NCBI GenBank assembly: GCA_017628755.1
Contig: JAGBYM010000162.1
Location: 1-34,594 of the forward strand
Reading direction: 5' to 3'
From: Clostridia bacterium
Lineage (GTDB): Bacteria > Bacillota > Clostridia > Oscillospirales > CAG-272
Length of the DNA stretch: 34,594 bases
Shown here: piece by piece, positions 1 to 7,753 of the stretch
Layout: every line of letters starts with the position of its first letter
Position numbering within the stretch: position 1 is the stretch's first letter
Notes under the pieces: generated by a model
The model's database searches: none
Seen by the model: the letters and a program-made list of their open reading frames with translations, nothing else
Told to the model about the DNA's origin: nothing
Program-made: the position numbers and the translations under genes

Positions 1-519
1 GATTACACGCGCCACAGCCTCCGCTCGGCGTACACAATGGTTCTTCAGGAGACATGGCTCTTCGGCGGAACTATCGCGGAAAACATCGCATACGGCAAGG
101 AAGGCGCGACAATGGATGAGATCGTCGAAGCGGCAAAGGCAGCCAAGATCGACTCCTTCATCCGCACGCTTCCCGAGGGCTATGACACCATCATGACCGA
201 CAACGGCGTCAATATCTCGAAGGGTCAGAAACAGCTTATCACGATCGCGCGCGCGATGCTCGCCGATTCGCCGATGCTGATCCTCGACGAGGCGACCTCG
301 AACGTCGACTCACGAACCGAGATAATGATCCAGGAAGCAATGCTGAAGCTGATGCAGGGCAGAACCTGTTTCGTCATCGCGCACCGACTCTCGACAGTCC
401 AGAACGCTGATACCATCCTCGTCGTCAAGGACGGCAACGTCATCGAGCAAGGAAATCACGCCGAGCTTATGGCACTTGGCGGCACATACGCCGGACTATA
501 TAATTCGCAGTTTTCATAA
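1..519 (+). CDS. ABC exporter half, C-terminal ATPase part (5' end outside window)
   Basis: The frame is open from base 1, so only the last 172 residues of a multidrug/lipid-type ABC exporter half are visible. They cover the Q-loop (VLQETWLF), a signature in the variant form ISKGQ (fragment residues 72-76), Walker B LILDEA with the catalytic Glu, the D-loop (SNVD) and the switch His in IAHRLST. The variant signature is seen in one half of many clostridial heterodimeric exporters (family knowledge). The transmembrane part lies outside the window. The gene ends just before a strong hairpin terminator. Its usual partner is not adjacent here; the other exporter half in the window is at the far right edge on the opposite strand. 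Substrate cannot be inferred. Confidence 0.95.
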   Translation, partial: DYTRHSLRSAYTMVLQETWLFGGTIAENIAYGKEGATMDEIVEAAKAAKIDSFIRTLPEGYDTIMTDNGVNISKGQKQLITIARAMLADSPMLILDEATSNVDSRTEIMIQEAMLKLMQGRTCFVIAHRLSTVQNADTILVVKDGNVIEQGNHAELMALGGTYAGLYNSQFS

Positions 520-526
520 TAATCTT

Positions 527-563
527 AATGCGCCGACTCTTCGAGTCGGCGCATTTATTTTTA
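527..563. terminator. Intrinsic terminator after ABC exporter gene, probably bidirectional
   Basis: Perfect 13-bp inverted repeat (527-539 with 543-555) around a 3-base loop, followed on the plus strand by TATTTTTATTT. The small minus-strand gene ends at 561, so the same hairpin can stop both converging transcripts. Confidence 0.85.
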
Positions 564-746
564 TTTCGAAATCTGACCCATTGCCGTCAGCATCCCGCCG
601 ACGCTTTCCATGGTTCTGCCCGCGCGGCGGACCATTCGTTTGGTCTTTGCGGGGCGCGAATTATATGCCGCGATGGCAACGCCGGTTGCGCAAAACGCAG
701 TGCCGACTCCTGCCGCGGTCAAAAAAGTCTTTGCAGCTTTATTCAT
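561..746 (-). CDS. Small single-span membrane protein, 61 residues, unknown function
   Basis: I do not recognise a characterised family. The start at 746 is chosen because GGAGG (755-759) lies 8 bases before that ATG; the upstream in-frame ATG at 767 has no such site. The N-terminus has one hydrophobic, Ala-rich segment (about residues 8-28). It is followed by a basic stretch (RPAKTKRMVRRAGR) and a short amphipathic end, so it probably sits in the membrane with the basic tail in the cytoplasm. Similar short proteins with a hydrophobic helix and a basic tail are common in Clostridia (family knowledge, weak). A good promoter precedes it at 800-828. It converges on the ABC exporter gene and shares its terminator. 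Confidence 0.6.
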   Translation of the reverse strand: MNKAAKTFLTAAGVGTAFCATGVAIAAYNSRPAKTKRMVRRAGRTMESVGGMLTAMGQISK

Positions 747-799
747 CCTAAAATCCTCCGTTATCATTTGTCAGAATTATCTTTCCCACCGCAACGAAA

Positions 800-828
800 A
801 ATATACAATATCATATAAAACAAAGCAA
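800..828 (-). promoter_or_regulatory. Sigma-A type promoter for the small membrane protein
   Basis: On the minus strand TTGCTT (823-828), a 17-base spacer, then TATATT (800-805), about 55 bases before the start codon at 746. Confidence 0.55.
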
Positions 829-842
829 TTTTAATAAAATCC

Positions 843-987
843 GTTTTTTCGGCGACTCTGTCGACCGAAAAAACACCTTCAAAGCGAACAAAGTGAGCCC
901 GCGCGCTGAGGGGAGCCGTCAAAATCTCAGATTTTGACAGGCGGCGATAAGCGCGCGTTTCAATTGCAAAACGAAGTTTTACAATTG
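843..987. repeat. Cluster of three intergenic hairpins
   Basis: Three foldback structures stand side by side between two minus-strand genes. Hairpin 1 pairs 843-852 with 865-874 (10 bp). Hairpin 2 is nested: GCGCGCT (901-907) with AGCGCGC (950-956) outside, and a 10-bp perfect repeat (918-927 with 929-938) around a single base inside. Hairpin 3 pairs 961-972 with 976-987 with one mismatch and begins 5 bases from the stop of the HTH gene. Hairpin 1, read on the minus strand, is followed by T-rich sequence and could terminate the HTH transcript. The whole resembles dispersed palindromic repeats of gut Clostridia (inference). Confidence 0.6.
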
Positions 988-992
988 GTTGT

Positions 993-1487
993 TTACAACG
1001 GTAAGAGATCGCTGATGCTTGAAAGCTTTTTAACCTTTCGCAATGCTTTTGCCGCACACTCAAGCGCGCGCTTACGCACCCTGAACGCTCCCGCACGCGA
1101 CATATCCATCATCTCGGCGCATCGCGTGACCGAAACGCCGCGAATATAATGCCAATACAGCAAAATCCGCGTGTTGCTGTCGCATTTGAGCTCGGATATG
1201 AATTGCCGCACGCCGTACATTCTCGCGCGGATGATCGTTTCGTCTGCGCCATCCGAATCGCTTTCCTTCTCCTCGTAAGTTTCCGACCAGTAAAGCAGAG
1301 GATCCTCGGGCAGGACCTCACTTCCCATAAACTGTCTGCCGTACCGCATGCAGTCGAGCATCCTCACGCCGTGACGGTAGCTTGAAAGATACTCCTCTGC
1401 CTCGCGGAGCTCGTCGGCACTCACATCTCCCGAATAGCGCAGACTCGCGCACTCTTCTCTTTTTTCTTCTTTTTCTTCTTTGTCCAT
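993..1487 (-). CDS. Sigma-70 region-4-like HTH protein (DUF1492/phage-regulator-like)
   Basis: The 164-residue protein starts with an acidic, Lys/Glu-rich low-complexity tail (residues 1-15). It has a helical middle and ends with a sigma region-4-like helix-turn-helix (about 104-145: LLYWHYIRG, then AEMMDMS, then RVRKRAL). This layout resembles the short DNA-binding activators of phages and integrative elements (DUF1492/ArpU-like). That is a family-level impression, not proof. The start is supported by AGGAGG 7 bases upstream. The promoter is strong (1538-1566), with a LexA-type GAAC-N4-GTTC box just downstream of the -10 box, which suggests DNA-damage control. No phage genes are adjacent, so it may be a remnant or a domesticated regulator. 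Confidence 0.65.
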   Translation of the reverse strand: MDKEEKEEKREECASLRYSGDVSADELREAEEYLSSYRHGVRMLDCMRYGRQFMGSEVLPEDPLLYWSETYEEKESDSDGADETIIRARMYGVRQFISELKCDSNTRILLYWHYIRGVSVTRCAEMMDMSRAGAFRVRKRALECAAKALRKVKKLSSISDLLPL

Positions 1488-1510
1488 TGAGACTCCTCCT
1501 TTTCCAAAAT

Positions 1511-1526
1511 TAGAACATTTGTTCTA
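1511..1526. promoter_or_regulatory. LexA/DinR-like box
   Basis: TAGAACATTTGTTCTA contains GAAC-N4-GTTC, the core of the Gram-positive SOS box, in a 6+6 inverted repeat. It covers about +5 to +20 of the predicted transcript of the HTH gene, a normal repressor position. A single site found by eye. Confidence 0.4.
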
Positions 1527-1537
1527 TTTATGACAAT

Positions 1538-1566
1538 ATAATACCACATTTTGGAGCGTTTGTCAA
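1538..1566 (-). promoter_or_regulatory. Promoter for the HTH gene
   Basis: Minus strand TTGACA (1561-1566), 17-base spacer, TATTAT (1538-1543). Confidence 0.75.
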
Positions 1567-1605
1567 GTCTTTTTTTCCGAAAATGAAATATTTACACTTT
1601 TTATG

Positions 1606-1634
1606 TTGACAATCGGGCGAGTAAAACTTATAAT
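1606..1634 (+). promoter_or_regulatory. Consensus promoter for the ABC-F gene
   Basis: TTGACA (1606-1611), 17-base spacer, TATAAT (1629-1634): a full match to the sigma-A consensus, about 24 bases of leader before the ATG at 1665. It points away from the HTH promoter. Confidence 0.85.
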
Positions 1635-1664
1635 AAATGTACTATTTTTATTCAGGAAGAAAAA

Positions 1665-3611
1665 ATGACCGTAATAAGTGTTAACGACGTCTCGCTCTCC
1701 TTCGGAGCGCGGGAGCTTTTCAAGAATATTTCATTTTCGCTCGAGACGAACGACCGTCTCGGCATCGTAGGCCCGAACGGATGCGGTAAATCCACGCTCC
1801 TTTCCCTCCTTCTGCGCGAAAACCGCCCCGACGAGGGAAGCGTTTTCATCGCCGCAGACACCTCGGTCGGCATTCTGACGCAGGACAGCGCGTACGAGGT
1901 CTCGACAGACACGGGCGCAACCGCGCTTGAGCAGATGTACGCCGCGTTTCCCGAGCATCTTTCAGCTGAAAAACGCATTGCCGAGCTCGAAGAATGGCTC
2001 GCGAAGAATCCCGAGCTTTCGATGATGCCGAAATACGCATCAATTACCAAAGAATTCACAGACCTTCACGACCGCTACGCGCGCGATGGCGGACTCACCT
2101 TCCGCTCGCGCTGCCATTCGATCCTTGAGGGCATGGGCTTTACCGAAGAACAGATGTCGCTTCCTATCGAGGCGCTTTCGGGAGGTCAGCGCACGCGTCT
2201 CGCGCTCTCGCGACGTCTTTGCCGTGAGCCCGATCTGCTCCTTCTCGACGAGCCGACCAACCATCTCGACGCCGATACCCTCGCTTGGCTCGAAGCCTTC
2301 CTTTCGAATTATTCGGGATGTCTCATCACAGTTTCGCACGACCGCCGATTCCTCGATAAAGTCACAAACAAGACCCTTCTTTTCGAGCGCGGACGCGCAA
2401 AGCTCTACAAAGGAAGCTACACCGCCTGCGCGGAACAGCGCCGACGCGACCGCGAGATCCTTGAAAAGCAGTACAAGGATCAGCAAAAGGAGATCGCGCG
2501 TCAGGAAGCTTATATCGAACAACAGCGCCGTTGGAACCGCGAGCGCAATATCATCGCGGCAGAAAGCCGACTCAAGATGCTCGCGAAGATCGACCGCATC
2601 GCCGCACCCGAAAAGGATGAGCGCACGGTCAAGATGCAATTCTCGCGCGGTCTGCAGAGCGGAAACGACATTCTCGACGTCCGCCGCCTCGCATTCAGAT
2701 ATCCCTCCGCATCCTTTGACATCCTGCGCGAGCTGAATTTCCAGGTCAAGCGCGGTGAGAAGGTATTCATCGTCGGACCGAACGGTTGCGGCAAATCGAC
2801 TCTGATCAAGCTTCTGCTCGGCGATCTCGAAGCCACGGGCGGAGTCATCGACTACGGCCACAACCTCCAGATCGGCTACTACGATCAGGAAAACCAGGGG
2901 CTCGACGAACGCAATACCGTCCTCGAGGAGCTTTGGTCGCTCTATCCCGACATGAAGGAAAAGGACGCGCGCGGTGCGCTCGGATCTTTCCTCTTCCGCG
3001 GTGACGACGTATTCAAGCCGGTATCCGTCCTCAGCGGCGGAGAGCGCGCAAGACTCACGCTCGTCAAGCTGATGCTCTCAAAGATGAACGTTCTCATCCT
3101 CGACGAGCCGACCAACCACCTCGATATCGGTTCGCGTGAGGCACTTGAAGACGCACTTGTCGGCTACGACGGAACCCTCATCTGCGTCTCGCACGACCGT
3201 GCCTTCATCGACCGCATCGCGACCCGTCTTCTCTGCTTCGATGAATACGGCAAGCTCGTCAGCCTCCCCATCGGACAAACACGAGGTGCCTGGGACGAAT
3301 GGCAGGCATACCGCGAGAACGGCAAAATAGTCCCCGCCGCCGCGGCTCAAACCAAACCCGCAGAGACCGTCTCGGATAACAAAGCCGACTACCTTCGCCG
3401 CAAGAGCGAAGCCGCAGAAGCGCGCAAGCAGGCATCGAGACTTGCAAGGCTCAAAAAGGAACAGGAAGAGCTCGAAGCAGAACTCGACACCCTCTCCGCC
3501 GAGCTCTACGGAGATGCGGCATCGGATTACGTCCGCGCCGCAGAGATCCAGACCCGCATAGATGAAATAGAAAACCGCCTCCTCGAGATCTACGAAGAGA
3601 CAGAAATATAA
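1665..3611 (+). CDS. ABC-F family ATPase (ribosome-associated, YdiF/Uup-like)
   Basis: A 648-residue cytoplasmic protein with two ABC ATPase domains and no membrane segments. First domain: Walker A GPNGCGKST (36-44), signature LSGGQ (171-175), Walker B ending LDEPTNHLD (194-202). A charged coiled-coil linker (about 241-330) matches the position of the P-site-tRNA interaction motif. Second domain: Walker A 371-379, LSGGE 456-460, Walker B 476-487. A C-terminal Lys/Glu coiled coil (about 575-648) completes the layout. Members act on ribosomes, either rescuing stalled translation or protecting against antibiotics. Sequence alone does not separate these roles, and the housekeeping type is more likely. 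It is monocistronic, with its own consensus promoter and terminator. Confidence 0.93.
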   Translation: MTVISVNDVSLSFGARELFKNISFSLETNDRLGIVGPNGCGKSTLLSLLLRENRPDEGSVFIAADTSVGILTQDSAYEVSTDTGATALEQMYAAFPEHLSAEKRIAELEEWLAKNPELSMMPKYASITKEFTDLHDRYARDGGLTFRSRCHSILEGMGFTEEQMSLPIEALSGGQRTRLALSRRLCREPDLLLLDEPTNHLDADTLAWLEAFLSNYSGCLITVSHDRRFLDKVTNKTLLFERGRAKLYKGSYTACAEQRRRDREILEKQYKDQQKEIARQEAYIEQQRRWNRERNIIAAESRLKMLAKIDRIAAPEKDERTVKMQFSRGLQSGNDILDVRRLAFRYPSASFDILRELNFQVKRGEKVFIVGPNGCGKSTLIKLLLGDLEATGGVIDYGHNLQIGYYDQENQGLDERNTVLEELWSLYPDMKEKDARGALGSFLFRGDDVFKPVSVLSGGERARLTLVKLMLSKMNVLILDEPTNHLDIGSREALEDALVGYDGTLICVSHDRAFIDRIATRLLCFDEYGKLVSLPIGQTRGAWDEWQAYRENGKIVPAAAAQTKPAETVSDNKADYLRRKSEAAEARKQASRLARLKKEQEELEAELDTLSAELYGDAASDYVRAAEIQTRIDEIENRLLEIYEETEI

Positions 3612-3620
3612 AAATAAAGA

Positions 3621-3650
3621 ACCGACCGCAAATGCGGTCGGTTTTTGTTT
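3621..3650. terminator. Bidirectional terminator between ABC-F gene and rnfD
   Basis: Inverted repeat ACCGACCGCA/TGCGGTCGGT (3621-3642) with T-rich tracts on both outer sides, serving both convergent genes. Confidence 0.85.
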
Positions 3651-4637
3651 TTATTTCTTCTTAAAATCGGGCAAAAAAGTTTCAAATCTCTTGGCGAGCT
3701 TTTTTGAGCGGTAGCCGAAATAGCTTTCGGCGGTAAGCATATCGATAACTCGTGAGAAAAGGCTCATCACAAGCATCGAAAGCAGCACGCTTTCTGCGGC
3801 AAATCCGAGCTTGCGGAAAAGCATGGTAAGAACTCCGCAACCGGCGCCGTGAATGAGGCGTCCTGTGGGCGTGACGGGTGTTGAGGAATATTCTGTCGCT
3901 CCAAAGAACGCGCCGAGGAAGATTCCTCCCGCACAGAGATGGTAGATAAAGTATTCGTAATGCGCGCCGTCAAAGTAGAGGAAGAACCAGACAAGGATCG
4001 CGCCGCCGAGGAATCCTACGGGTATCTGCCACGTGATGACCTTGCGGCAGATAAGATAGATTCCGCCGAGCAGAAGAAGCATCGCAGACATCGCACCGAT
4101 CGCCTCAGGAGCGTTTCCGAGGAAAATATCAAGCGCGCTCTCTTCGGGGATATTGCCCGACATCAGCACGTCAAGCGGAGTCTTTGCGGAGAGCTCGCGC
4201 ATCTGATCCCAATATGAGACAGTGCCGATGCTGAGCTTCGTGAACGCCGCAGTGTGCGCCGTCATCATCCCTGTGAAAATAAAGAACGGAACAAGTGCGG
4301 CGGCAATGGGATTGACAACCCCGCCGATGAATCTGCGAAGTGTAACCGCTATAAATACCACGATCGGAATCATCAGATAATTGATTCCCGCCGGCATAAA
4401 GAGCGCAACCGTCATACCAAGTAATGCCGCGGTAGGGATTTTTGCTCCTTTGCGGAATATTATCGCATAAATAACCTCGAACAGTGCTCCAAAGAGCATC
4501 GCAATAAGTACAACCGCGATCGGGCGCGCGCCGTAGACTATCGCGCTCCAGATGATTGCGGGAAGTACGGCAATAAAGATATCGAGCGAAACAAGAAGCT
4601 CGCTTGTGACGCCTCTGAGATAAGGAGATTTATACAT
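3651..4637 (-). CDS. rnfD: RnfD-like membrane subunit of a ferredoxin:NAD+ oxidoreductase
   Basis: NqrB/RnfD-family protein with many hydrophobic helices. The RnfD-type late segment is present (LGAFFGATE, then TPVTPTGRLIHG, then a final helix pair). The SAKT motif, Thr at residue 153 from this start, fits the site where RnfD carries covalent FMN. The start at 4637 is chosen because GGAGG (4644-4648) sits 6 bases upstream; it overlaps rnfC by 8 bases. The longer frame from 4664 would overlap by 35 bases without a comparable site. In a complete Rnf complex, RnfD helps couple electron flow from ferredoxin to NAD+ with ion pumping. The usual downstream genes rnfG, E, A and B are absent: the operon ends at a terminator. 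Confidence 0.88.
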   Translation of the reverse strand: MYKSPYLRGVTSELLVSLDIFIAVLPAIIWSAIVYGARPIAVVLIAMLFGALFEVIYAIIFRKGAKIPTAALLGMTVALFMPAGINYLMIPIVVFIAVTLRRFIGGVVNPIAAALVPFFIFTGMMTAHTAAFTKLSIGTVSYWDQMRELSAKTPLDVLMSGNIPEESALDIFLGNAPEAIGAMSAMLLLLGGIYLICRKVITWQIPVGFLGGAILVWFFLYFDGAHYEYFIYHLCAGGIFLGAFFGATEYSSTPVTPTGRLIHGAGCGVLTMLFRKLGFAAESVLLSMLVMSLFSRVIDMLTAESYFGYRSKKLAKRFETFLPDFKKK

Positions 4638-5943
4638 GTTCTGCCTCCTTTGCTCTTTCGTCATTGTACTTTGCCTTCGCGTTCTTTATGTGGTAAACGT
4701 GCTCAACGCCTCCGGGGCAGTTGTATGTGCACGTGCCGCACTCAATGCAAGTCTTAAGACCCATGGCAAGTGCCTTTTTGATATTTCCCTTCTCCGCGTG
4801 CTTAGCAAGATAGAGAGGAAGAAGATGCATCGGACAGCCCGCAACGCATTTTCCGCATCTGATACAAGCCGAATGGCCGCTCTTATGAAGGTATTTATCC
4901 GAAACGTAAAGATAAGCCGTATCGGTCTTTGACGCACAGTATGAGCGGTCAACGATCTTTCCGCGCATCATACCGCCTTCAATTACATCGGCAAGATCCT
5001 CGCTCACACCGCCGCAATATGCTTCGATATCGGAAAGTCTTGTGCCGATACGAACCTTCAAGGTCTTCTGCTCACCTATAGAGTCGCCCGCAACGGTAAC
5101 TCTGCGCTCGATCTGGGGCATACCCTCGGCAAACGCACGAAAAATATCCGCACAGACCTCGGCGCTGAAAACAACGTAACCGAGCTGTGCCGTCGTCTCG
5201 CGGACCGGGGGCTCCTTTGCCGTAACCGAGTTGATGATCAGTCTGCGGTCGCCCTGCGGATGCTTCGTCGCGGTAACGCGGAGGCGCAGAAGCGGATTGT
5301 TTCCGATAACCTCCTCGAGCGCTCGGATAGCGTCAAGCTTGCTCTCCTCGATCACGATATCGGCATATGACACCTCAAGTGCGCGAAGAAGTATCTTTGC
5401 GCCGTTGAGAACGTGCGTGGGATGCTCGAGAAGAAGACGGTGACGCGAAGCAAGAAAGGGCTCGCATTCGGTGCAGTTGATAAGAAGTCTGCGTGCACCG
5501 CCGAGAGCGCATTCAACACGGCGCGCAACGGAGAAACCGTCCTCCGACTCGCATATGCCCGCATTCTTGATTATGCGAACGATCTCGTCGGGCGCGGTCT
5601 CGGTCAGCTTTTTGCCAAAGGGCACAACCGTGTCGGCAAGCGTATCATTTCCGTCGTTGTTGATAACTATGGAAACGGCGCGTCCGTTATCGTATTTAAT
5701 TTCAGCGACCTCACCCGAAACACTCGAATGAAGCATAATTTTTGAATCCTCTGTGCAGATCGGCTGACCCATAAGAACCGAATCGCCGACAGAAACACAA
5801 GGAACGTCACCGTCGGAAAGAAATATTTCGACTTGTGACGGTGCGGGCATAGTCTCCAAAGGGCACCGTGAAGCTGTCTGTTCAAACGCGCTATCGCGGA
5901 TACGGACACCGCCCGTAAAGGTGTAAAGATTACTCATAAACAA
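4630..5943 (-). CDS. rnfC: RnfC-like iron-sulfur subunit, divergent flavin loop
   Basis: An RnfC-family protein with two ferredoxin-type 4Fe-4S motifs near the C-terminus, CIRCGKCVAGCP (360-371) and CIECGTCTYNCP (399-410). The barrel-sandwich and SLBB-like parts come before these. INCTECEP (156-162) matches the RnfC motif INGAECEP. The glycine-rich GLGGAGFPT stretch that normally precedes it, used for NADH/FMN binding, is not recognisable; CESEDGFS stands there instead. Two starts are possible: TTG at 5943, which has AAAGG 5 bases upstream, or ATG at 5937, which has the same site 11 bases away. Overlap with rnfD indicates one transcript. Full-length RnfC takes electrons between NADH and the complex; the missing loop makes that role uncertain here. 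Confidence 0.87.
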   Translation of the reverse strand: MFMSNLYTFTGGVRIRDSAFEQTASRCPLETMPAPSQVEIFLSDGDVPCVSVGDSVLMGQPICTEDSKIMLHSSVSGEVAEIKYDNGRAVSIVINNDGNDTLADTVVPFGKKLTETAPDEIVRIIKNAGICESEDGFSVARRVECALGGARRLLINCTECEPFLASRHRLLLEHPTHVLNGAKILLRALEVSYADIVIEESKLDAIRALEEVIGNNPLLRLRVTATKHPQGDRRLIINSVTAKEPPVRETTAQLGYVVFSAEVCADIFRAFAEGMPQIERRVTVAGDSIGEQKTLKVRIGTRLSDIEAYCGGVSEDLADVIEGGMMRGKIVDRSYCASKTDTAYLYVSDKYLHKSGHSACIRCGKCVAGCPMHLLPLYLAKHAEKGNIKKALAMGLKTCIECGTCTYNCPGGVEHVYHIKNAKAKYNDERAKEAEHV

Positions 5944-6111
5944 TAAAACCTTTCGGTATATAGTTGATATTATTATACATCAAACATTTGAACATTTTAT
6001 GATTTAAAGATTACATCGACGATTTTTATCAAATAAATATCACAAAAAGCGATGAAGAACTAAATACGCGCAAAAAAATATAAAAAATCCAAAAAATCTT
6101 TCAAAAAAGTA

Positions 6112-6140
6112 TTGACAAGCCGTCCAAAATATGATATAAT
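6112..6140 (+). promoter_or_regulatory. Promoter of the tRNA pair
   Basis: TTGACA (6112-6117), 17-base spacer, TATAAT (6135-6140); tRNA-Met begins 13 bases later. Confidence 0.85.
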
Positions 6141-6153
6141 AATCAAGCTTTGT

Positions 6154-6230
6154 GGCGGAATAGCTCAGTTGGCTAGAGCGCTCGGTTCATACCCGAATGG
6201 TCGTTGGTTCAAGTCCGACTTCCGCTACCA
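6154..6230 (+). tRNA. tRNA-Met (anticodon CAT)
   Basis: A 77-base cloverleaf. The acceptor arm GGCGGAA pairs with TTCCGCT (first pair G-U), the D-arm is AGCTCAGTTGGCTAGAGC, and the anticodon loop TTCATAC gives CAT. The T-arm contains GGTTCAAGTCC, and the gene encodes ACCA at its 3' end. The sequence resembles elongator tRNA-Met of Firmicutes; a lysidine-modified tRNA-Ile cannot be fully excluded from the anticodon alone. Confidence 0.93.
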
Positions 6231-6305
6231 GGCCCGTTGGTCAAGCGGTTAAGACACCGCCCTTTCACGGCGGTAACACGAGTTCGATTCTCGTACGGGT
6301 CACCA
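6231..6305 (+). tRNA. tRNA-Glu (anticodon TTC)
   Basis: A 75-base cloverleaf starting directly after the CCA of tRNA-Met with no spacer. The acceptor is GGCCCGT/ACGGGTC, the anticodon loop CTTTCAC gives TTC, the T-arm contains GTTCGATTC, and ACCA is encoded. It is co-transcribed with tRNA-Met, so the junction must be cut by RNase P at its 5' end. Confidence 0.95.
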
Positions 6306-6310
6306 ATAGA

Positions 6311-6359
6311 AACACATCCGAACTATTTCGTAAATCGAAATTGGTTCGGATGTGTTTTT
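6311..6359 (+). terminator. Terminator of the tRNA operon
   Basis: AACACATCCGAAC (6311-6323) pairs with GTTCGGATGTGTT (6344-6356) around an inner small hairpin, and ends in a T tract. Confidence 0.85.
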
Positions 6360-6470
6360 ACTATGTCAGCGTGACAAGAATATGCTGCACGCCGGATCAA
6401 TGATCGACAGTCGCGGACATTGGAATATATCCGGCTTCAGCAAATAAAAATTTGATTATTTAAACGTATC

Positions 6471-7724
6471 ATGGTTACAACAAATCGATCATCTTCCAAA
6501 ACCGAAAAACGCAACACATTGCGTGCGGTTCTTGCATACACCTTCCGCACAGCGGCGCTGTTATGCTCCACAGGTCCGCTTATGCAGACCTTTCTCAGCA
6601 GTATCGGTTTTTCCGAACAGCAGATCTATATGCACGCAACGCTATTTCAAGCTGTCAATGTGCTTACGATACTGCTTTGCTCGCGCTTTGCCGATACCAA
6701 AAAAGTTCTTCTGCGGACTGCGCTGATACAGATTCCCGGGGCGATTCTGTTCCTCGGTTATCTTCCGCTGTGTCTCTCACGCAACGTATCCGCAGAATCT
6801 TACGTTTGGCTTTTGGTCATCAGCATTCTTCAATCCGCCGCATTTGCGTTGCATACGGTCTGCGAATATAAAGTTCCGTATTATATTTACCGTGCAGAGG
6901 CATACGGATCCATTCTCGCGATCTGCGGTATCATATCCTCGTTCGTTTCTTTCGGCGTCGGTTCCGTTATGAGCGCGCTCAGTATCCGTTATTCCTATCC
7001 CACACTTATGATCGGTGCGTTTTTGCTCTCGTGTCTTTTTTTGCTGATAGCGGGTGCTCTGCAGTTTTTTCAGAGATCCCTGATACCGCTGACAGATCAA
7101 AGCAACGCCGCCGTGAAAAAGACACCGCTTATCGAAGTTTTCCGTCACAAAGCCTTTTCGCACCTGTTTATCGGAAACATTACCCGCGGATTCGCGAGTG
7201 GCGTTATGACGATCCTTGCCGCAGCCGCCCTGAGTATAGGCTATGACGAGGTACTGACCACCGCTATGGTTTCAGTACAATCCATCGCGTCTATGCTTGC
7301 CTGTTTTATATTCAGCATCATTTCCCGACACATCAGCCCGCGATTTTCGATCCTTGGCGGCAGTTTGTGCTTTGCGGTCTTTCCGCTTCTTCTTGTCCCT
7401 GAAAAACCGATACTGTTTCTGGCAATATTTGCACTTCTTACGTTTGGAAGAACGCTCGTAGATTACGCTATTCCCGCGGCTCTTTTATACATGGTTCCCG
7501 TAGAGATCGCCGGAACATACAACGCTTGGCGTATGATACTGCTCAACGGAGGTACGATGCTTGCGACGATTACGGCAAGCTTTCTGACGCTACCCGCTTT
7601 ATTCACAATCGCGTTGATCTGTCAGTTAATCACAGGATTTAATTATTTCATCTTTAAAAATAAAAATCCGTCGCCGATAGTAATCGACGAACCGAGTTCA
7701 AAACAGCAGCAGACGGACTTATAA
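6471..7724 (+). CDS. MFS-type membrane transporter
   Basis: A 417-residue, strongly hydrophobic protein with about 12 predicted helices and a polar central loop near residues 205-225, the usual two-bundle layout of the major facilitator superfamily. Charged loops such as RFADTKK after the second helix fit the family's cytoplasmic loop 2-3 pattern. No substrate-specific motif is visible. The start at 6471 has no clear Shine-Dalgarno sequence, so a later start cannot be excluded. It stands alone between the tRNA operon and a bidirectional terminator. Upstream, an inverted repeat GCCGGAT (6391-6397) / ATCCGGC (6429-6435) may be regulatory. Likely a sugar or drug transporter. Confidence 0.8.
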   Translation: MVTTNRSSSKTEKRNTLRAVLAYTFRTAALLCSTGPLMQTFLSSIGFSEQQIYMHATLFQAVNVLTILLCSRFADTKKVLLRTALIQIPGAILFLGYLPLCLSRNVSAESYVWLLVISILQSAAFALHTVCEYKVPYYIYRAEAYGSILAICGIISSFVSFGVGSVMSALSIRYSYPTLMIGAFLLSCLFLLIAGALQFFQRSLIPLTDQSNAAVKKTPLIEVFRHKAFSHLFIGNITRGFASGVMTILAAAALSIGYDEVLTTAMVSVQSIASMLACFIFSIISRHISPRFSILGGSLCFAVFPLLLVPEKPILFLAIFALLTFGRTLVDYAIPAALLYMVPVEIAGTYNAWRMILLNGGTMLATITASFLTLPALFTIALICQLITGFNYFIFKNKNPSPIVIDEPSSKQQQTDL

Positions 7725-7753
7725 AAAAGCACGGCATTACGCCGTGCTTTTTT
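7723..7753. terminator. Bidirectional terminator between MFS gene and corrinoid operon
   Basis: AAAAAAGCACGGC pairs with GCCGTGCTTTTTT around a short loop. It serves both the plus-strand MFS gene and the minus-strand operon end. Confidence 0.88.

Noticed and set aside
764..1096. 110-codon minus-strand open frame over the hairpin cluster
   Set aside because: It overlaps the end of the HTH gene and runs through three hairpins and the promoter of the small membrane protein; no ribosome site.
2040..2861. 273-codon open frame antisense to the ABC-F gene
   Set aside because: It lies wholly opposite a gene with two complete ATPase domains and shows no domain or start signal of its own.
6197..6403. 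Open frame across the tRNA pair
   Set aside because: It overlaps both tRNA genes and their terminator.
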